Shown: positions 47,791 to 57,258 of the stretch, one piece after another
How the letters are laid out: each line of letters opens with the position of its first letter
Position numbering within the stretch: the stretch's first letter is position 1
Assembly (NCBI GenBank): GCA_947503715.1
Contig: CANNER010000002.1
Location: 797,109-861,108 of the forward strand
Length of the DNA: 64,000 bases
Source: an uncultured Caulobacterales bacterium
GTDB taxonomy: Bacteria > Pseudomonadota > Alphaproteobacteria > Caulobacterales > Maricaulaceae
Reading direction: 5' to 3'
Program-made: the position numbers and the translations under genes
Notes under the pieces: model-generated
The model's database searches: none
The model's input: the letters and a program-made list of their open reading frames with translations, nothing else
What the model was told of the DNA's origin: nothing

Positions 47791-48584
47791 TCTCGGGATG
47801 TATGGGTCGCGTCCGCGAGGGAACGGATGAGGTCCAACGCCGCGTCCGCCCCGTCTTCATGCAGCGTTTTGACGATGGCTGTCCCAACGACAACGCCGTC
47901 CGCATCCTTTCCGACTTCACGGGCACGTTCCGGTGTCTTCACGCCGAAGCCGACGACGACGGGCAGGCTCGCGGCCGCTTTCACGCGGGCGACTTGGTCT
48001 TTGACAGATCCGGCTTGCGCAAAACTCGCGCCCGTAATCCCGGTCATGGAGACGTAATAGACGAAGCCTTTTGTGCCCGCGACGACTCTGGGGAGGCGCT
48101 CGGCATCCGTTGTCGGTGTTGCGAGGCGGATGAGGGCGAGATTGTGGACCTCGAAAGCCGCGCGTAATTCGCCGTCCTCTTCCGGTGGCAGGTCGACAAT
48201 GATCGCGCCGTCCACGCCCGCTTTTTTTGCGGCAGCCGCAAAGTCGGTATAGCCCATATGATGCAGTGGATTGGCATAGCCCATCACGATGATCGGCGTA
48301 GTGTCATCAGACTTGCGAAACTCCGTCGCCATTTCCAGAATAGTTGTGAGGGTCGTGCCCGCTTTGCGCGACCGGATGCCCGCATTCTCAATGACAAGGC
48401 CGTCCGCCATGGGATCGGTAAACGGAATACCCAATTCGATAATATCGACGCCCGCAGCAGGTAGGGCGTTGAGGAAAGCCTGCGACGTCGCGCGGTCCGG
48501 ATCGCCGCCCATCATATAGCCAACGAAAACAGCTTCATTGGCGGCTTTGCGTTTGGCAAATGTCTGTTCGATACGCTGTGTCAT
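47787..48584 (-). CDS. trpA: tryptophan synthase alpha subunit
   Basis: 265 residues from ATG 48584. The catalytic Glu is in DIIELGIPFTDPMADG (Glu) with the second Asp in GAIIVDLPPEED; FVYYVSMTGITG and VGFGVKTPERA are typical. It cleaves indole-3-glycerol phosphate and passes indole to TrpB. Unusually it is separated from trpB by two unrelated genes (about 1.8 kb). The open frame to 48782 is not used. Confidence 0.97.
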   Translation of the reverse strand: MTQRIEQTFAKRKAANEAVFVGYMMGGDPDRATSQAFLNALPAAGVDIIELGIPFTDPMADGLVIENAGIRSRKAGTTLTTILEMATEFRKSDDTTPIIVMGYANPLHHMGYTDFAAAAKKAGVDGAIIVDLPPEEDGELRAAFEVHNLALIRLATPTTDAERLPRVVAGTKGFVYYVSMTGITGASFAQAGSVKDQVARVKAAASLPVVVGFGVKTPERAREVGKDADGVVVGTAIVKTLHEDGADAALDLIRSLADATHTSRD

Positions 48585-48630
48585 GGCGCGGGCTTTACCG
48601 CCAGTCAGCGTCACTTTCCAGTCTGAATCG

Positions 48631-49827
48631 TTAGCGATTATCACCCCAATAGGTGAAACCGCGTAGGACATATTCAAACGGCCCCCGTGCGAATTTAATT
48701 CGCCAGAGGCTAACAAAGGTGAGGGTAAAGATACCCGTCGCCAGCGCAATCGCAATACAGCCTGCTGCACCAACATCACCATAATAGCCCAGCCCGTATC
48801 CCGTGAAGATAAAGGACAGGATGATGGATTGCAGGAGGTAGGCCGTCAGGGTCGCCGTGCCGCCCCGCGCGATAAAGGTCTTGAACGCAGTGTCAGGCCC
48901 CGCCGCCCATTTCGCGAGCCAGCCCAGATATCCGAATGTAGCAAAGGGCGAGCCGATCAAAATTATCGCCATGGCGAAGAAGGATTGGCTGGAAAATTGC
49001 TGCTCGACTTGGAACATAAGGTAAGCCGCATAGAGACTAATCACCATGCCAATCGGGAAAGCATAGCGACGGGCCTTTGACCAAATCGCGGCGGACGGGT
49101 CAGAGATAATACCGCTTTTGACCGTCGCGAGACCCAATACAAAGAAGCCGAGAATACCCGGCATTTGTGTGGGCCCTGCAAAAATCAAATATCCGACCCA
49201 TTCGATCCAGCGCTGGCGCATGACATCAGAAAAACTGCCATTGCTATAGATGTCGTAATAGCGCGGGAAATTGGCTTCGATTTGCGTGATGGTCAGGGCC
49301 ATCTCATCAGCTGCGTGCGTTTCCCAACCCCGAAAGAACATCACGGCTAGAAGACCCAGCAGGATTTGCAAACTGATAAGAACGATGCCCCAACGCACCA
49401 GAGATTTCACCGTTTTATCTTTATAGGCATAAAGAATAGCGCCCATTATTGCATAGATAATCAGGATATCCCCGACAAAGGCGAAGGTAACGTGCAAGAT
49501 ACCGAGGATCAGAAGCCCCAATAGGCGTCGCGTATAACGCCGCCCGAATTTCAACCCCCGCCGCTCCGCACTCTGCATTTGAAAGGCGAGCCCGACTCCG
49601 AACATGAGGGAGAAGAGCGTATACGCCTTGAACAGGAACAATGCATTCACGCCAAAATAGGCGGCGTCATCCAGCGCCGTATTTAACCCGCCCGCATGAT
49701 AGGTGACCTCTCCGGGATAGGCGAAATAGGCCACATTGACGAGGACGATACCGAGGACGGCAAAAGCGCGGACAAGGTCGGGCAGGATATGACGCCCTGC
49801 GGCTTGACTCTCGGCGGTGTAGGACAT
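48631..49827 (-). CDS. DUF418-family membrane protein
   Basis: 398 residues with about ten membrane helices, e.g. LVRAFAVLGIVLVNVAYF, LFLFKAYTLFSLMFGVGLAF, LGLLILGILHVTFAFVGDILIIYAI, LLQSIILSFIFTGYGLG. The C-terminal signature ARGPFEYVLRGFTYWG is characteristic of DUF418 (YeiB-like) proteins. Function unknown, possibly transport. It lies between the AT-rich lipoprotein and trpA on the same strand. Confidence 0.9.
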   Translation of the reverse strand: MSYTAESQAAGRHILPDLVRAFAVLGIVLVNVAYFAYPGEVTYHAGGLNTALDDAAYFGVNALFLFKAYTLFSLMFGVGLAFQMQSAERRGLKFGRRYTRRLLGLLILGILHVTFAFVGDILIIYAIMGAILYAYKDKTVKSLVRWGIVLISLQILLGLLAVMFFRGWETHAADEMALTITQIEANFPRYYDIYSNGSFSDVMRQRWIEWVGYLIFAGPTQMPGILGFFVLGLATVKSGIISDPSAAIWSKARRYAFPIGMVISLYAAYLMFQVEQQFSSQSFFAMAIILIGSPFATFGYLGWLAKWAAGPDTAFKTFIARGGTATLTAYLLQSIILSFIFTGYGLGYYGDVGAAGCIAIALATGIFTLTFVSLWRIKFARGPFEYVLRGFTYWGDNR

Positions 49828-49900
49828 TGATGCGCTCCCTTTGGTGGGAGGTTAGCGGAAGTTTTGATGAGCGGCAAATTTATGCATAAAAATTGCAGTT

Positions 49901-50410
49901 TTACTCTGCACGTCTCTCATCACCACATTTCAAGTTATCATCAATGCCGAAGATGTAAGTTTGATTTTCGATACTGCCTCGCTCACCAGTGTTAAAGTAG
50001 TTTTGGACTTCTTCTTCAGACCCCTGGACCCAGCCCATCATGAAAAGACTATAGCTGCATTCATTGGATTGAGGTTTTTCAAGGTAATAGGCATTCCCTT
50101 CACCGCCTGCCCATTTCCAACCGTTTGCGTCGAGTGCTGTCAGGTATTCGGTATCCCAATTCTTACCTTCTTCCATTTTTGAGGAAAGGGGGAAGGCCAC
50201 GCACGTAACTTCCTCAATTTCAAACCTACTAATGTCGATTCCACATTCATCCGTTGCAAAAGAACCTGGAAGAACGCCGATTTCAAAAACTCCGTTTTTA
50301 AGCGAGAGTTTTTCTGAGATTTCTGAGGTTGAAGAGTTTGAACAAGCCGTGAGAAAAATTGCTGGAACCAGCATTAGTGTCAAAAGGCTTCCTTTATTTA
50401 TAAATTTCAC
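49901..50410 (-). CDS. AT-rich lipoprotein of unknown function, coupled to trpB
   Basis: 169 residues from a GTG at 50410 that overlaps the trpB TGA (GTGA). The lipobox is IFLTAC (Cys23) after [22 protein letters not shown]. Two further pairs of Cys ([33 protein letters not shown]) suggest disulfides in the exported part. No family recognised. DNA is clearly more AT-rich than trpB and trpA, a sign of recent acquisition. It would be co-translated with trpB. Confidence 0.75.
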   Translation of the reverse strand: MKFINKGSLLTLMLVPAIFLTACSNSSTSEISEKLSLKNGVFEIGVLPGSFATDECGIDISRFEIEEVTCVAFPLSSKMEEGKNWDTEYLTALDANGWKWAGGEGNAYYLEKPQSNECSYSLFMMGWVQGSEEEVQNYFNTGERGSIENQTYIFGIDDNLKCGDERRAE

Positions 50411-51633
50411 CCCTCCGTCCCCGCCGAAATATGCTCACCCAAGGCATCAGCAATTGTGAAGACGTCCTTATCGCCGCGGCCGCACATATTCATGATGATT
50501 AACCCGTCTTTGCCCAGTTCTTTGGCAAGTTCGACGGTGCGGGGGAGGGCGTGGCTGGGTTCCAGCGCGGGGAGGATGCCTTCCAGCCGCGCGCATTCCT
50601 GGAACCAGTGGAGGGCTTCGTCATCCGTCGCGCTGACATATTCCGCGCGGCCAATATCATGGAGATAGGAATGTTCCGGTCCAATACCGGGGTAATCCAG
50701 TCCGGCTGAGATGGAATGCGCATCCGCGATTTGGCCGTTTTCATCCTGTAAGAGATATGTTCGGTTACCGTGCAAGATTCCCGGAGAACCGCCCGTCAGG
50801 GACGCCGCATGTAGGCCGGATTTCACGCCTTTACCTGCCGCTTCGACACCGATGAGTCGGACCTCTCCATGCGGGACGAATTCGTGGAAGAGGCCCATCG
50901 CATTGGAGCCGCCGCCAATACATGCGACCGCCGCGTCTGGCAGGCGACCTTCGGCCTCCATGATTTGCGCTTTGGCTTCGCGGCCAATGACGGCCTGGAA
51001 ATCGCGGACCATGGCGGGATAGGGATGCGGGCCCGCGACTGTGCCGATGCAATAGAACGTATCACCCACATTGGTGACCCAATCCCGTAAAGCTTCATTC
51101 ATCGCGTCTTTCAACGTCGCCGTGCCGCTCTCGACAGAGCGGACTTCCGCGCCGAGGAGACGCATGCGAAAGACATTCGGTTTCTGACGGACAATATCCA
51201 CCGCGCCCATATAAACGATGCACTCCATGCCGAGACGGGCGGCGACCGTGGCCGTGGCGACACCGTGCTGGCCCGCGCCTGTTTCGGCGATAATCCGTTT
51301 CTTGCCCATACGCTTGGCGAGGAGAAGCTGGCCCATGCAATTATTGATTTTATGTGCGCCCGTATGGTTTAACTCGTCGCGTTTGAAATAGATCTTCGCG
51401 CCACCTGCGGCCTCGGTCAGGCGTTCCGCGAAATAGAGCGGGCTGGGACGGCCGACATAATGTTTTAGGAAATAGTCCATTTCCTTCGCAAATTCGGGAT
51501 CAGCTTTCGCCTCCTCATAGGCTTTCTCAAGCTCCAAGATCGGCGGCATGAGCGTCTCGGCGACATAGCGTCCGCCAAACTCGCCAAAGCGACCATTTTC
51601 ATCCGGATATGCAAAATTCTCGGGCTTGCCCAT
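50407..51633 (-). CDS. trpB: tryptophan synthase beta subunit
   Basis: 408 residues from ATG 51633 ([21 protein letters not shown]). The PLP lysine is in [14 protein letters not shown], the phosphate cradle is GGGSNAMG, and [19 protein letters not shown] is diagnostic. It condenses indole with serine. The frame is open to 51693 but the family start is at 51633. A small gene on the other strand separates it from trpF and an AT-rich lipoprotein separates it from trpA. Confidence 0.98.
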   Translation of the reverse strand: MGKPENFAYPDENGRFGEFGGRYVAETLMPPILELEKAYEEAKADPEFAKEMDYFLKHYVGRPSPLYFAERLTEAAGGAKIYFKRDELNHTGAHKINNCMGQLLLAKRMGKKRIIAETGAGQHGVATATVAARLGMECIVYMGAVDIVRQKPNVFRMRLLGAEVRSVESGTATLKDAMNEALRDWVTNVGDTFYCIGTVAGPHPYPAMVRDFQAVIGREAKAQIMEAEGRLPDAAVACIGGGSNAMGLFHEFVPHGEVRLIGVEAAGKGVKSGLHAASLTGGSPGILHGNRTYLLQDENGQIADAHSISAGLDYPGIGPEHSYLHDIGRAEYVSATDDEALHWFQECARLEGILPALEPSHALPRTVELAKELGKDGLIIMNMCGRGDKDVFTIADALGEHISAGTEG

Positions 51634-51817
51634 GATGTGACCTTTCTCTGTCGAGCGGCTTTTAATCAGGGGCGCGAGGCTTTGCCAGTGCAAAGATGCC
51701 GCGTCGCGCAGGTCGCTGGCTATTTTAAAGCGGTCGGGTTAAGACTGATGCGGGGCAAGCAAAATCTATTCAATACCAATCCGTTCTGCCCCGGCTATTC
51801 GCTAGGAAGGACCTTTT

Positions 51818-52213
51818 ATGCCAATATATAGAAACAAGCTCGCCAACGCATTTGTTCCCGCGCCCTTCGTGCTCACCGATATCGCGGGACTTAGTCCGCT
51901 TACGATACAGGCGGGGTCATCGAATTATTCATTTCTGGCCACATTATCGGTCAGTGGTCTTACAATTCCAACGCTTGTACCGGGATGGGGACTGGTTTTC
52001 AAAATCATGCAGGGTAACACCGTTCTCGGATCTTACTGGATGGGCGATACAAATGGAGGGTTTAGACCGTCCTTCTCGATGACGGCGGTGGGGGATGCCT
52101 CAGCGACGGGCATAACCGAAGACATCAGCGTCAAATGGATGGCCTTCGGCGTGACGGCCTTCCTCAAGGAAGCGGCTTCATTTTCGATTATTTATGATGA
52201 CCGGTTGAACTAA
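51818..52213 (+). CDS. small hypothetical protein, beta-rich
   Basis: 131 residues with AGGA seven to eleven bases before the ATG. No signal peptide, membrane helix or Cys. The composition (many Ser, Thr, Gly, Phe, Val: SPLTIQAGSSNYSFLATL, VPGWGLVFKIMQGNTVLG) looks beta-sandwich-like, reminiscent of phage tail or fibre proteins, but no family is recognised. It lies between trpB and trpF on the opposite strand, overlapping the trpF stop by 4 bp, so it is not part of the trp transcript. Confidence 0.6.
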   Translation: MPIYRNKLANAFVPAPFVLTDIAGLSPLTIQAGSSNYSFLATLSVSGLTIPTLVPGWGLVFKIMQGNTVLGSYWMGDTNGGFRPSFSMTAVGDASATGITEDISVKWMAFGVTAFLKEAASFSIIYDDRLN

Positions 52214-52848
52214 GCTTCGAGAGCTGCGCGAATAAAGGTCCGGATTTTCGCCGGGTCTTTTACGCCGGGACTGGCTTCCACGCCTGAACTGACATCGATA
52301 ATCGGGGCGTTGGTGGCTTTGAGCGCTTGCGCAACATTGTCGGGGGTGAGTCCACCCGCGACGGCGAAAGTTTTCGGTGTCGGGGCTTTGGCGATGATGG
52401 ACCAATCAATCGCAATGCCGTGGCCGCCGCGTACAGTTTCGTCTTTGGGTGGTTTCGCGTCATAGAGGATGAAGTCCGCGACGCCTGCATAGGCCTCGGA
52501 CGCCTTCATATCGTCATCATCCGAAATACCGACGGCTTTGATCGTTTTAACGGCAAAGCGTTTGGCGATTTCCGCGACACGGGACGGTGTTTCGTCCCCG
52601 TGGAGTTGGACGTAGTCCGGTGACATCTCGGCCATCAGGCGAGTGAGGAGATATTCATCGGGATTTACCAGCACGGCGACGCGCTGGGCATCAAGCGAGG
52701 CTGGCGCGAGAGCTGCAGCTTCCGCAACAGAGAGCCGCCGCTTGGACGGGCACTCGACGATAAAACCTAAAAATGCCGCCCCGCTTTTGACGGCGAGGGC
52801 GACGTCTTCTTCGCGGGTGAGCCCGCATATTTTGACTTGAGTGGACAT
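52210..52848 (-). CDS. trpF: phosphoribosylanthranilate isomerase
   Basis: 212 residues from ATG 52848. TQVKICGLTREEDVALAVK start, VQLHGDE, FILYDAKP and the C-terminal IDVSSGVEASPGVKDPAKI, with active Cys in ICG and Asp in LYD, are TrpF. It isomerises PRA to CdRP in tryptophan synthesis. The small + strand gene at 51818 separates it from trpB. Confidence 0.97.
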   Translation of the reverse strand: MSTQVKICGLTREEDVALAVKSGAAFLGFIVECPSKRRLSVAEAAALAPASLDAQRVAVLVNPDEYLLTRLMAEMSPDYVQLHGDETPSRVAEIAKRFAVKTIKAVGISDDDDMKASEAYAGVADFILYDAKPPKDETVRGGHGIAIDWSIIAKAPTPKTFAVAGGLTPDNVAQALKATNAPIIDVSSGVEASPGVKDPAKIRTFIRAALEA

Positions 52849-52898
52849 GATGCGCCCTATGGCAGGGCGCATCCATCATCGCAAATGTCAGTTTGTCG

Positions 52899-55118
52899 CT
52901 AGAAGCGTTTTGTGACTTCCACAGCGTAGAGTGTTGGCTCGTTGACGAAGGCTGTCAGATTGTTGAAGTCGACACCACCTTCTGCGCGGACGACGCCCGT
53001 GACGTTCCGGACATAGCCCGCGATTTCAAAATCATCTTTCCGCACACCGGCACGCAGGCCGATTTCTGTGAGCGGGTCAGAGCTGAATTCCACCGACTCA
53101 TAAAGGAAGAAATTCGTCGAGGAACGGTGAACGAGATCGCCAAAGGCAAAGACGTCCCAATCCTCTGTCACGGGGACGCTATATCCGACAGTCGCATTCG
53201 CGATCCATTTCGGCGCATTGGGCAGGGAGTTGCCATCGATGAAGGCCAGACCTGTTTCCGGATCAATCGGGTCAAGGACCGTACAGCCCGCACCACAGGC
53301 ACCGGCTTGCAGGCCTGAATCGATAATCTCCGTATCGTTGAAAGACACCCCGCCCGTGAATTGCAGACGCTCGATCGGGTTAAGTGTCGCGTCGACTTCA
53401 ACGCCCTGACCGCGGACTTTTTCCGCATTGAGAAGCTGGTTGAAGTTACCTGCGCCGCCAACCGCTGTGAGTTGCTGGTCTTTCGTTTCAAAATAATAGG
53501 CGCTGACATTCAGGGTCGCCTTGCCATCGAAATAGCGTGTTTTCACACCCGTCTCGATGCTGTCGATGGTTTCTGTATCGGCGACCGTCACGGCGTCCCC
53601 GAAGAGGATACGGCCCTGCGCATTGGGCGCGCGGAAACCGCGGGCATAGCGGGCATAGACATTTACATTATCGGTCAGCTCATAGTCCAATGCCGCGTCA
53701 CCTGTGACTACTGTATCGCCGAGCTCACGAGTGATCGGGCCGAGGGGCGGGGCACCGAATGGGCCGATCAGGCGTTCGGCTTCGAAATCTTTATCCTCAT
53801 CCGTCACGCGAAGACCGACTGTTGCGGTCAGGCGGTCATTGACGTTCCACGCGGCTGACCCGAAGACAGCCAATGAGGTTGTCTGCTGGCTCTGTGTGCC
53901 GAACGCATTGACCGGATTACCCGGCGACAGCGAGTCGAAGGAAATATTTTCGAGATCAAGACTTTCATAAAACGCAAATGCGCCCAGTGTCAGGTTCACG
54001 GCATCACCGAAATCGCGGTTAAACCGGATTTCTTGTGTGAACTGTCCGTGATTGGTCACGCCGTCTGCTGATTCAGCGGAGAACGGGATAAAGCCCGGTG
54101 TGTCATTGCCGAGGAAGTTCGCGCCAAAGCCACCATCAACATCGCCGCGGGCAAAGTTGTTCACGTTTTCATAGGCCGTGATAGAGGTCAGCGTCCCGCC
54201 CCAGACTTCGTCCCAATTGGCGGTCAAGCTGATACCGATATTGTCAACTTCGGAGACTTGGACGGCGTCCTGAATGGCTTCGAAACGGTCAAACCCATCG
54301 ACGAGTTCATTCGTGCCGGGCTGGATGCCATTGGCGAAGAAAGTCCGGCTACCGCCGCGCAAGGATCGGCCATGTAAGTTGATAAGATAGGAGGACCGGT
54401 CATCCGGCGTAATTTCGACGAGAAGACGCCCGGCAAAATCATCAAATTCTTCAAAACCGCCTTGATCGCCGTTTTGGTTCAGGTTGTCGACGCGGTCATC
54501 GCTGCGTTGATAGATACCAGATATGCGGGCTTTGACCTTATCCTCGATGAGCGAGCCTGACACCGCACCTTCCAAATCCACCGTGTTGAAACGGCCATAG
54601 GCCGCGCGAATATAACCTTCAGTTTCTTCTGTCGGCTTGGCACTCGTAAAGGTCACGGCACCGGCGGGTGTGTTCCGTCCAAACAATGTGCCCTGTGGTC
54701 CGCGCAGAACTTCGACCTGATCCAGATCGAAAACGGGGAAGCCTTTCAGAACGGGGTTTTCGAGTACGACGCCGTCATAGACAAGGCTGACGGGCTGGTT
54801 CGCGTTCAAATCGAAATCCGTATTACCGAGGCCGCGAATGTAGAACCGCGGGAATGTCCGACCAAAGGAGCTTTCGGCATAAAGGCTGGGCACACGACCT
54901 GAGAGGGCAAGAATGTCTTCACCCCCGGATGTGATCGTATCAAGGACATCGTCGGCGAGAACGGCAACAGAAGACGGGACATCTTGCAGGCTCTGTTCAC
55001 GCTTTTGCGCGGTGACGATGACGACGTCATTTTCATTGGTTTGGGCGACGGCAGGAAAGGCCATGGCGGAGAGAAGGGCGGTCGTGAGAGCGACGCGGGA
55101 GACTTGAGAGATAGACAA
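52899..55118 (-). CDS. TonB-dependent receptor
   Basis: 739 residues. A signal peptide MSISQVSRVALTTALLSAMAFPAVAQ, then a plug domain with DVVIVTAQKREQSLQDVPSSVAVL and VEVLRGPQGTLFGRNTPAGAV, and a C-terminal beta-barrel ending in VTKRF (terminal Phe, outer-membrane insertion). Start is a TTG at 55118. Uptake substrate is not shown; no transporter, sigma/anti-sigma pair or hydrolase is adjacent. FecA-type N-terminal extension is absent. The many QKREQSLQDVP-type receptors of marine Caulobacterales take up siderophores or sugars. Confidence 0.95.
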   Translation of the reverse strand: MSISQVSRVALTTALLSAMAFPAVAQTNENDVVIVTAQKREQSLQDVPSSVAVLADDVLDTITSGGEDILALSGRVPSLYAESSFGRTFPRFYIRGLGNTDFDLNANQPVSLVYDGVVLENPVLKGFPVFDLDQVEVLRGPQGTLFGRNTPAGAVTFTSAKPTEETEGYIRAAYGRFNTVDLEGAVSGSLIEDKVKARISGIYQRSDDRVDNLNQNGDQGGFEEFDDFAGRLLVEITPDDRSSYLINLHGRSLRGGSRTFFANGIQPGTNELVDGFDRFEAIQDAVQVSEVDNIGISLTANWDEVWGGTLTSITAYENVNNFARGDVDGGFGANFLGNDTPGFIPFSAESADGVTNHGQFTQEIRFNRDFGDAVNLTLGAFAFYESLDLENISFDSLSPGNPVNAFGTQSQQTTSLAVFGSAAWNVNDRLTATVGLRVTDEDKDFEAERLIGPFGAPPLGPITRELGDTVVTGDAALDYELTDNVNVYARYARGFRAPNAQGRILFGDAVTVADTETIDSIETGVKTRYFDGKATLNVSAYYFETKDQQLTAVGGAGNFNQLLNAEKVRGQGVEVDATLNPIERLQFTGGVSFNDTEIIDSGLQAGACGAGCTVLDPIDPETGLAFIDGNSLPNAPKWIANATVGYSVPVTEDWDVFAFGDLVHRSSTNFFLYESVEFSSDPLTEIGLRAGVRKDDFEIAGYVRNVTGVVRAEGGVDFNNLTAFVNEPTLYAVEVTKRF

Positions 55119-55215
55119 TGGATAATACCTAATGTGAGTGGCGGAATTTGGCGCGTCCTATAAGGCCTGCGCCGCCAATCACAATCACATTGTCTTGAGA
55201 GTCCTGTGTTTAAAT

Positions 55216-55246
55216 AAAAAAAGCCGCTCCTCCGGGGAAGAACGAC
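55216..55246 (-). terminator. Rho-independent terminator for DUF1328 gene
   Basis: Read leftward: a stem with GTCGTTC / GAGCGGC (two G-U pairs) around TTCCCCGGAG, then seven T. It lies 27 bp beyond the stop of the DUF1328 gene and ahead of the TonB receptor. Confidence 0.8.
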
Positions 55247-55272
55247 TAAATTATGCTGTATTATTGGTCGGT

Positions 55273-55440
55273 TTAGAGTTTGCCGCGACCTACATCACTG
55301 ATGAAGTGAAGGACGAGGAAGACGAGAAATAGTGCGCCAGCGATATAAGCGAAGAGTTTTGCGTAAGCGGCTATCCCGCCAAATCCGAGCGCACCCGCAA
55401 TAATCGCGACGACCAGAAAAATAATTGCCCAACGTAACAT
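55273..55440 (-). CDS. DUF1328 small membrane protein (YtjA family)
   Basis: 55 residues from ATG 55440 with GGAG upstream. Two hydrophobic helices with Gly and Ala: [26 protein letters not shown] and [18 protein letters not shown]. This pattern is typical of the DUF1328/YtjA family, inner-membrane proteins of unknown function often linked to stress. The frame is open to 55494 but the family start is at 55440. Confidence 0.9.
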   Translation of the reverse strand: MLRWAIIFLVVAIIAGALGFGGIAAYAKLFAYIAGALFLVFLVLHFISDVGRGKL

Positions 55441-55634
55441 AACTCTCTCCATTTCTTTTTTAGTAGTTGAAATAGATACGGCGAAATGTCGCATTCGGTT
55501 CCGAAAAACTTTCCAAATCCATAATTTTGCGCCGGAAGCAAATTTTGTGCCGCAAACCCGATATTAAGCCTTTCACCCTATAACTCTCCCTAAGTCGAAA
55601 AATCGACACTGGTGAAATATAGGTGAATGTGGGT

Positions 55635-57113
55635 ATGGCTTTAGCCCCAAAATTACAGGCGCGGCAGAGTGCACAACTCGCCATGACGCCGCAATTGCAA
55701 CAGGCGATCAAGCTGTTGCAGCTTTCAAATATTGAACTGTCGGCCTTTGTCGAAGAGCAGTTGGAGAAAAATCCGTTGCTGGAACGCGGCACGGGGGATG
55801 AGAACCGTCGCGGCGAAGACGTCGCCGCTATCGCCGACACGCCTGCTCCTTCTACTGATACGGTCACTTCCGGTGAAGCCATGTCTGATATGGATGTGCC
55901 GGATCACGCCATGGCGCCCGAACAGACGGCTGCGGATGTTGGTGGATCTGTGGATTGGTCACGCAATGATAGTTCCGGCAGTTTTTCCGGATCCGGCGAT
56001 TATGATGCGGCGGCCAATAGTGCGGCAGAGATTACGCTCGCGGAACATATACAATCGCAAATGCCAATGTTGAAGTTCTCGGATAGAGATCGTCTGGTTG
56101 CGGACTATCTGGCGGGGCAGGTCGATGAGGCCGGTTATCTGCGCATGAGTGAGTCTGAAGTTGCGGAAAATCTTGGTGTCAGTGCTGCGATTGTCTCCTC
56201 TATCACGTTACAACTCCAAACGCTGGAGCCGACGGGATTGTTTGCGCGCAATCTGGGTGAATGTCTTGGTCTGCAATTGCGCGAAGCCGGAAAGCTGGAC
56301 GCGCCCATGCAGGCGCTGTTGGATAATCTGGCGCTTCTCGCCAAACATGACCTCTCGCAACTCGCAAAGCTCTGCGGCGTGAAAGTCCCTGAATTGAAAA
56401 CGCTAATTGCGGAACTCCGCAAACTCTCCCCCAAACCCGGTCAAGCCTATGGCGGGACAATGGCGGGCGCGGTGGAGCCGGATGTCTTCATCCGCGAAAC
56501 ACCGCATGGCGGCTGGTCGGTTGAATTGAACGCCGATACACTGCCGCGTGTCTTGGTCAATAAACGCTATTATAATGAGATCAAAAAAGCGGGCGACGGG
56601 AACGAGGAAGCGCGGACATTTATTTCCGAATGTCATGCCGATGCCAACTGGCTCGTTAAATCGCTCGACCAACGCGCGCGCACGATCTTGAAAGTCTCCA
56701 GCGAAATCATCAAACAGCAGGACGCCTTCTTTGCCTACGGCATCGACCATATGCGCCCGCTCAAATTGAAAGATGTGGCCGACGCGATTGAGATGCATGA
56801 GAGCACGGTCAGCCGTGTCACGAGCCATAAATACATGCACACACCGCGCGGGTTGTTCGAGCTGAAATTCTTCTTCACCGCCGCCATCCCGAGTTTGGAC
56901 GGCGGGGAAGGGCATAGTGCCGAAGCCGTGCGCCATAAAATCAAAATTTTGATTAGTGAGGAAACCGCCACGACCATCGTCTCAGACGATAAAATCGTGC
57001 AGCTTCTCCGCGCACAAGGCGTCGATATTGCGCGCCGCACCGTCGCGAAATATCGTGAAGCGTTGAGCATCCCGAGCAGCGTTGAACGCCGCCGAATGTT
57101 CAAACACGCGTAA
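55635..57113 (+). CDS. rpoN: RNA polymerase sigma-54 factor
   Basis: 492 residues. Region I is Gln/Leu-rich (LQARQSAQLAMTPQLQQAIKLLQLSNIELSAFVEEQLEKNPLLE), followed by an acidic linker, the core-binding region (AEHIQSQMPMLKFSDRDRLVADYLAGQVDEAGYL) and the RpoN box ARRTVAKYRE at the end. It directs -24/-12 promoters activated by AAA+ enhancer proteins, for flagella and nitrogen genes in this group. ATG 55635 (MALAPKLQARQS) is the family start; GTG 55623 is also open. No ribosome-associated hpf or ptsN follows, unlike many proteobacteria. Confidence 0.97.
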   Translation: MALAPKLQARQSAQLAMTPQLQQAIKLLQLSNIELSAFVEEQLEKNPLLERGTGDENRRGEDVAAIADTPAPSTDTVTSGEAMSDMDVPDHAMAPEQTAADVGGSVDWSRNDSSGSFSGSGDYDAAANSAAEITLAEHIQSQMPMLKFSDRDRLVADYLAGQVDEAGYLRMSESEVAENLGVSAAIVSSITLQLQTLEPTGLFARNLGECLGLQLREAGKLDAPMQALLDNLALLAKHDLSQLAKLCGVKVPELKTLIAELRKLSPKPGQAYGGTMAGAVEPDVFIRETPHGGWSVELNADTLPRVLVNKRYYNEIKKAGDGNEEARTFISECHADANWLVKSLDQRARTILKVSSEIIKQQDAFFAYGIDHMRPLKLKDVADAIEMHESTVSRVTSHKYMHTPRGLFELKFFFTAAIPSLDGGEGHSAEAVRHKIKILISEETATTIVSDDKIVQLLRAQGVDIARRTVAKYREALSIPSSVERRRMFKHA

Positions 57114-57116
57114 CGT

Positions 57117-57145
57117 CTGCAATCGACCCGGTAGGTCGATTGCAG
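57117..57145. repeat. perfect palindrome behind rpoN
   Basis: CTGCAATCGACC (57117-57128) and GGTCGATTGCAG (57134-57145) are perfect 12-bp arms with a 5-nt loop, starting 4 bp after the rpoN stop. No T-run follows, so it is not a normal terminator. The core is shared with 14382-14410. A weaker GAAGCG/CGCTTC stem follows. Confidence 0.75.
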
Positions 57146-57258
57146 TGAAGCGCCCAAGCGGTCACGCTTCGGGACCCGTGGCAGAATGTCGCTTTTTCCT
57201 TGATAAAGGCCCAATTTTAACTGTAATCAAATCATAAGTCACAAAGAGGGAGAGACTT

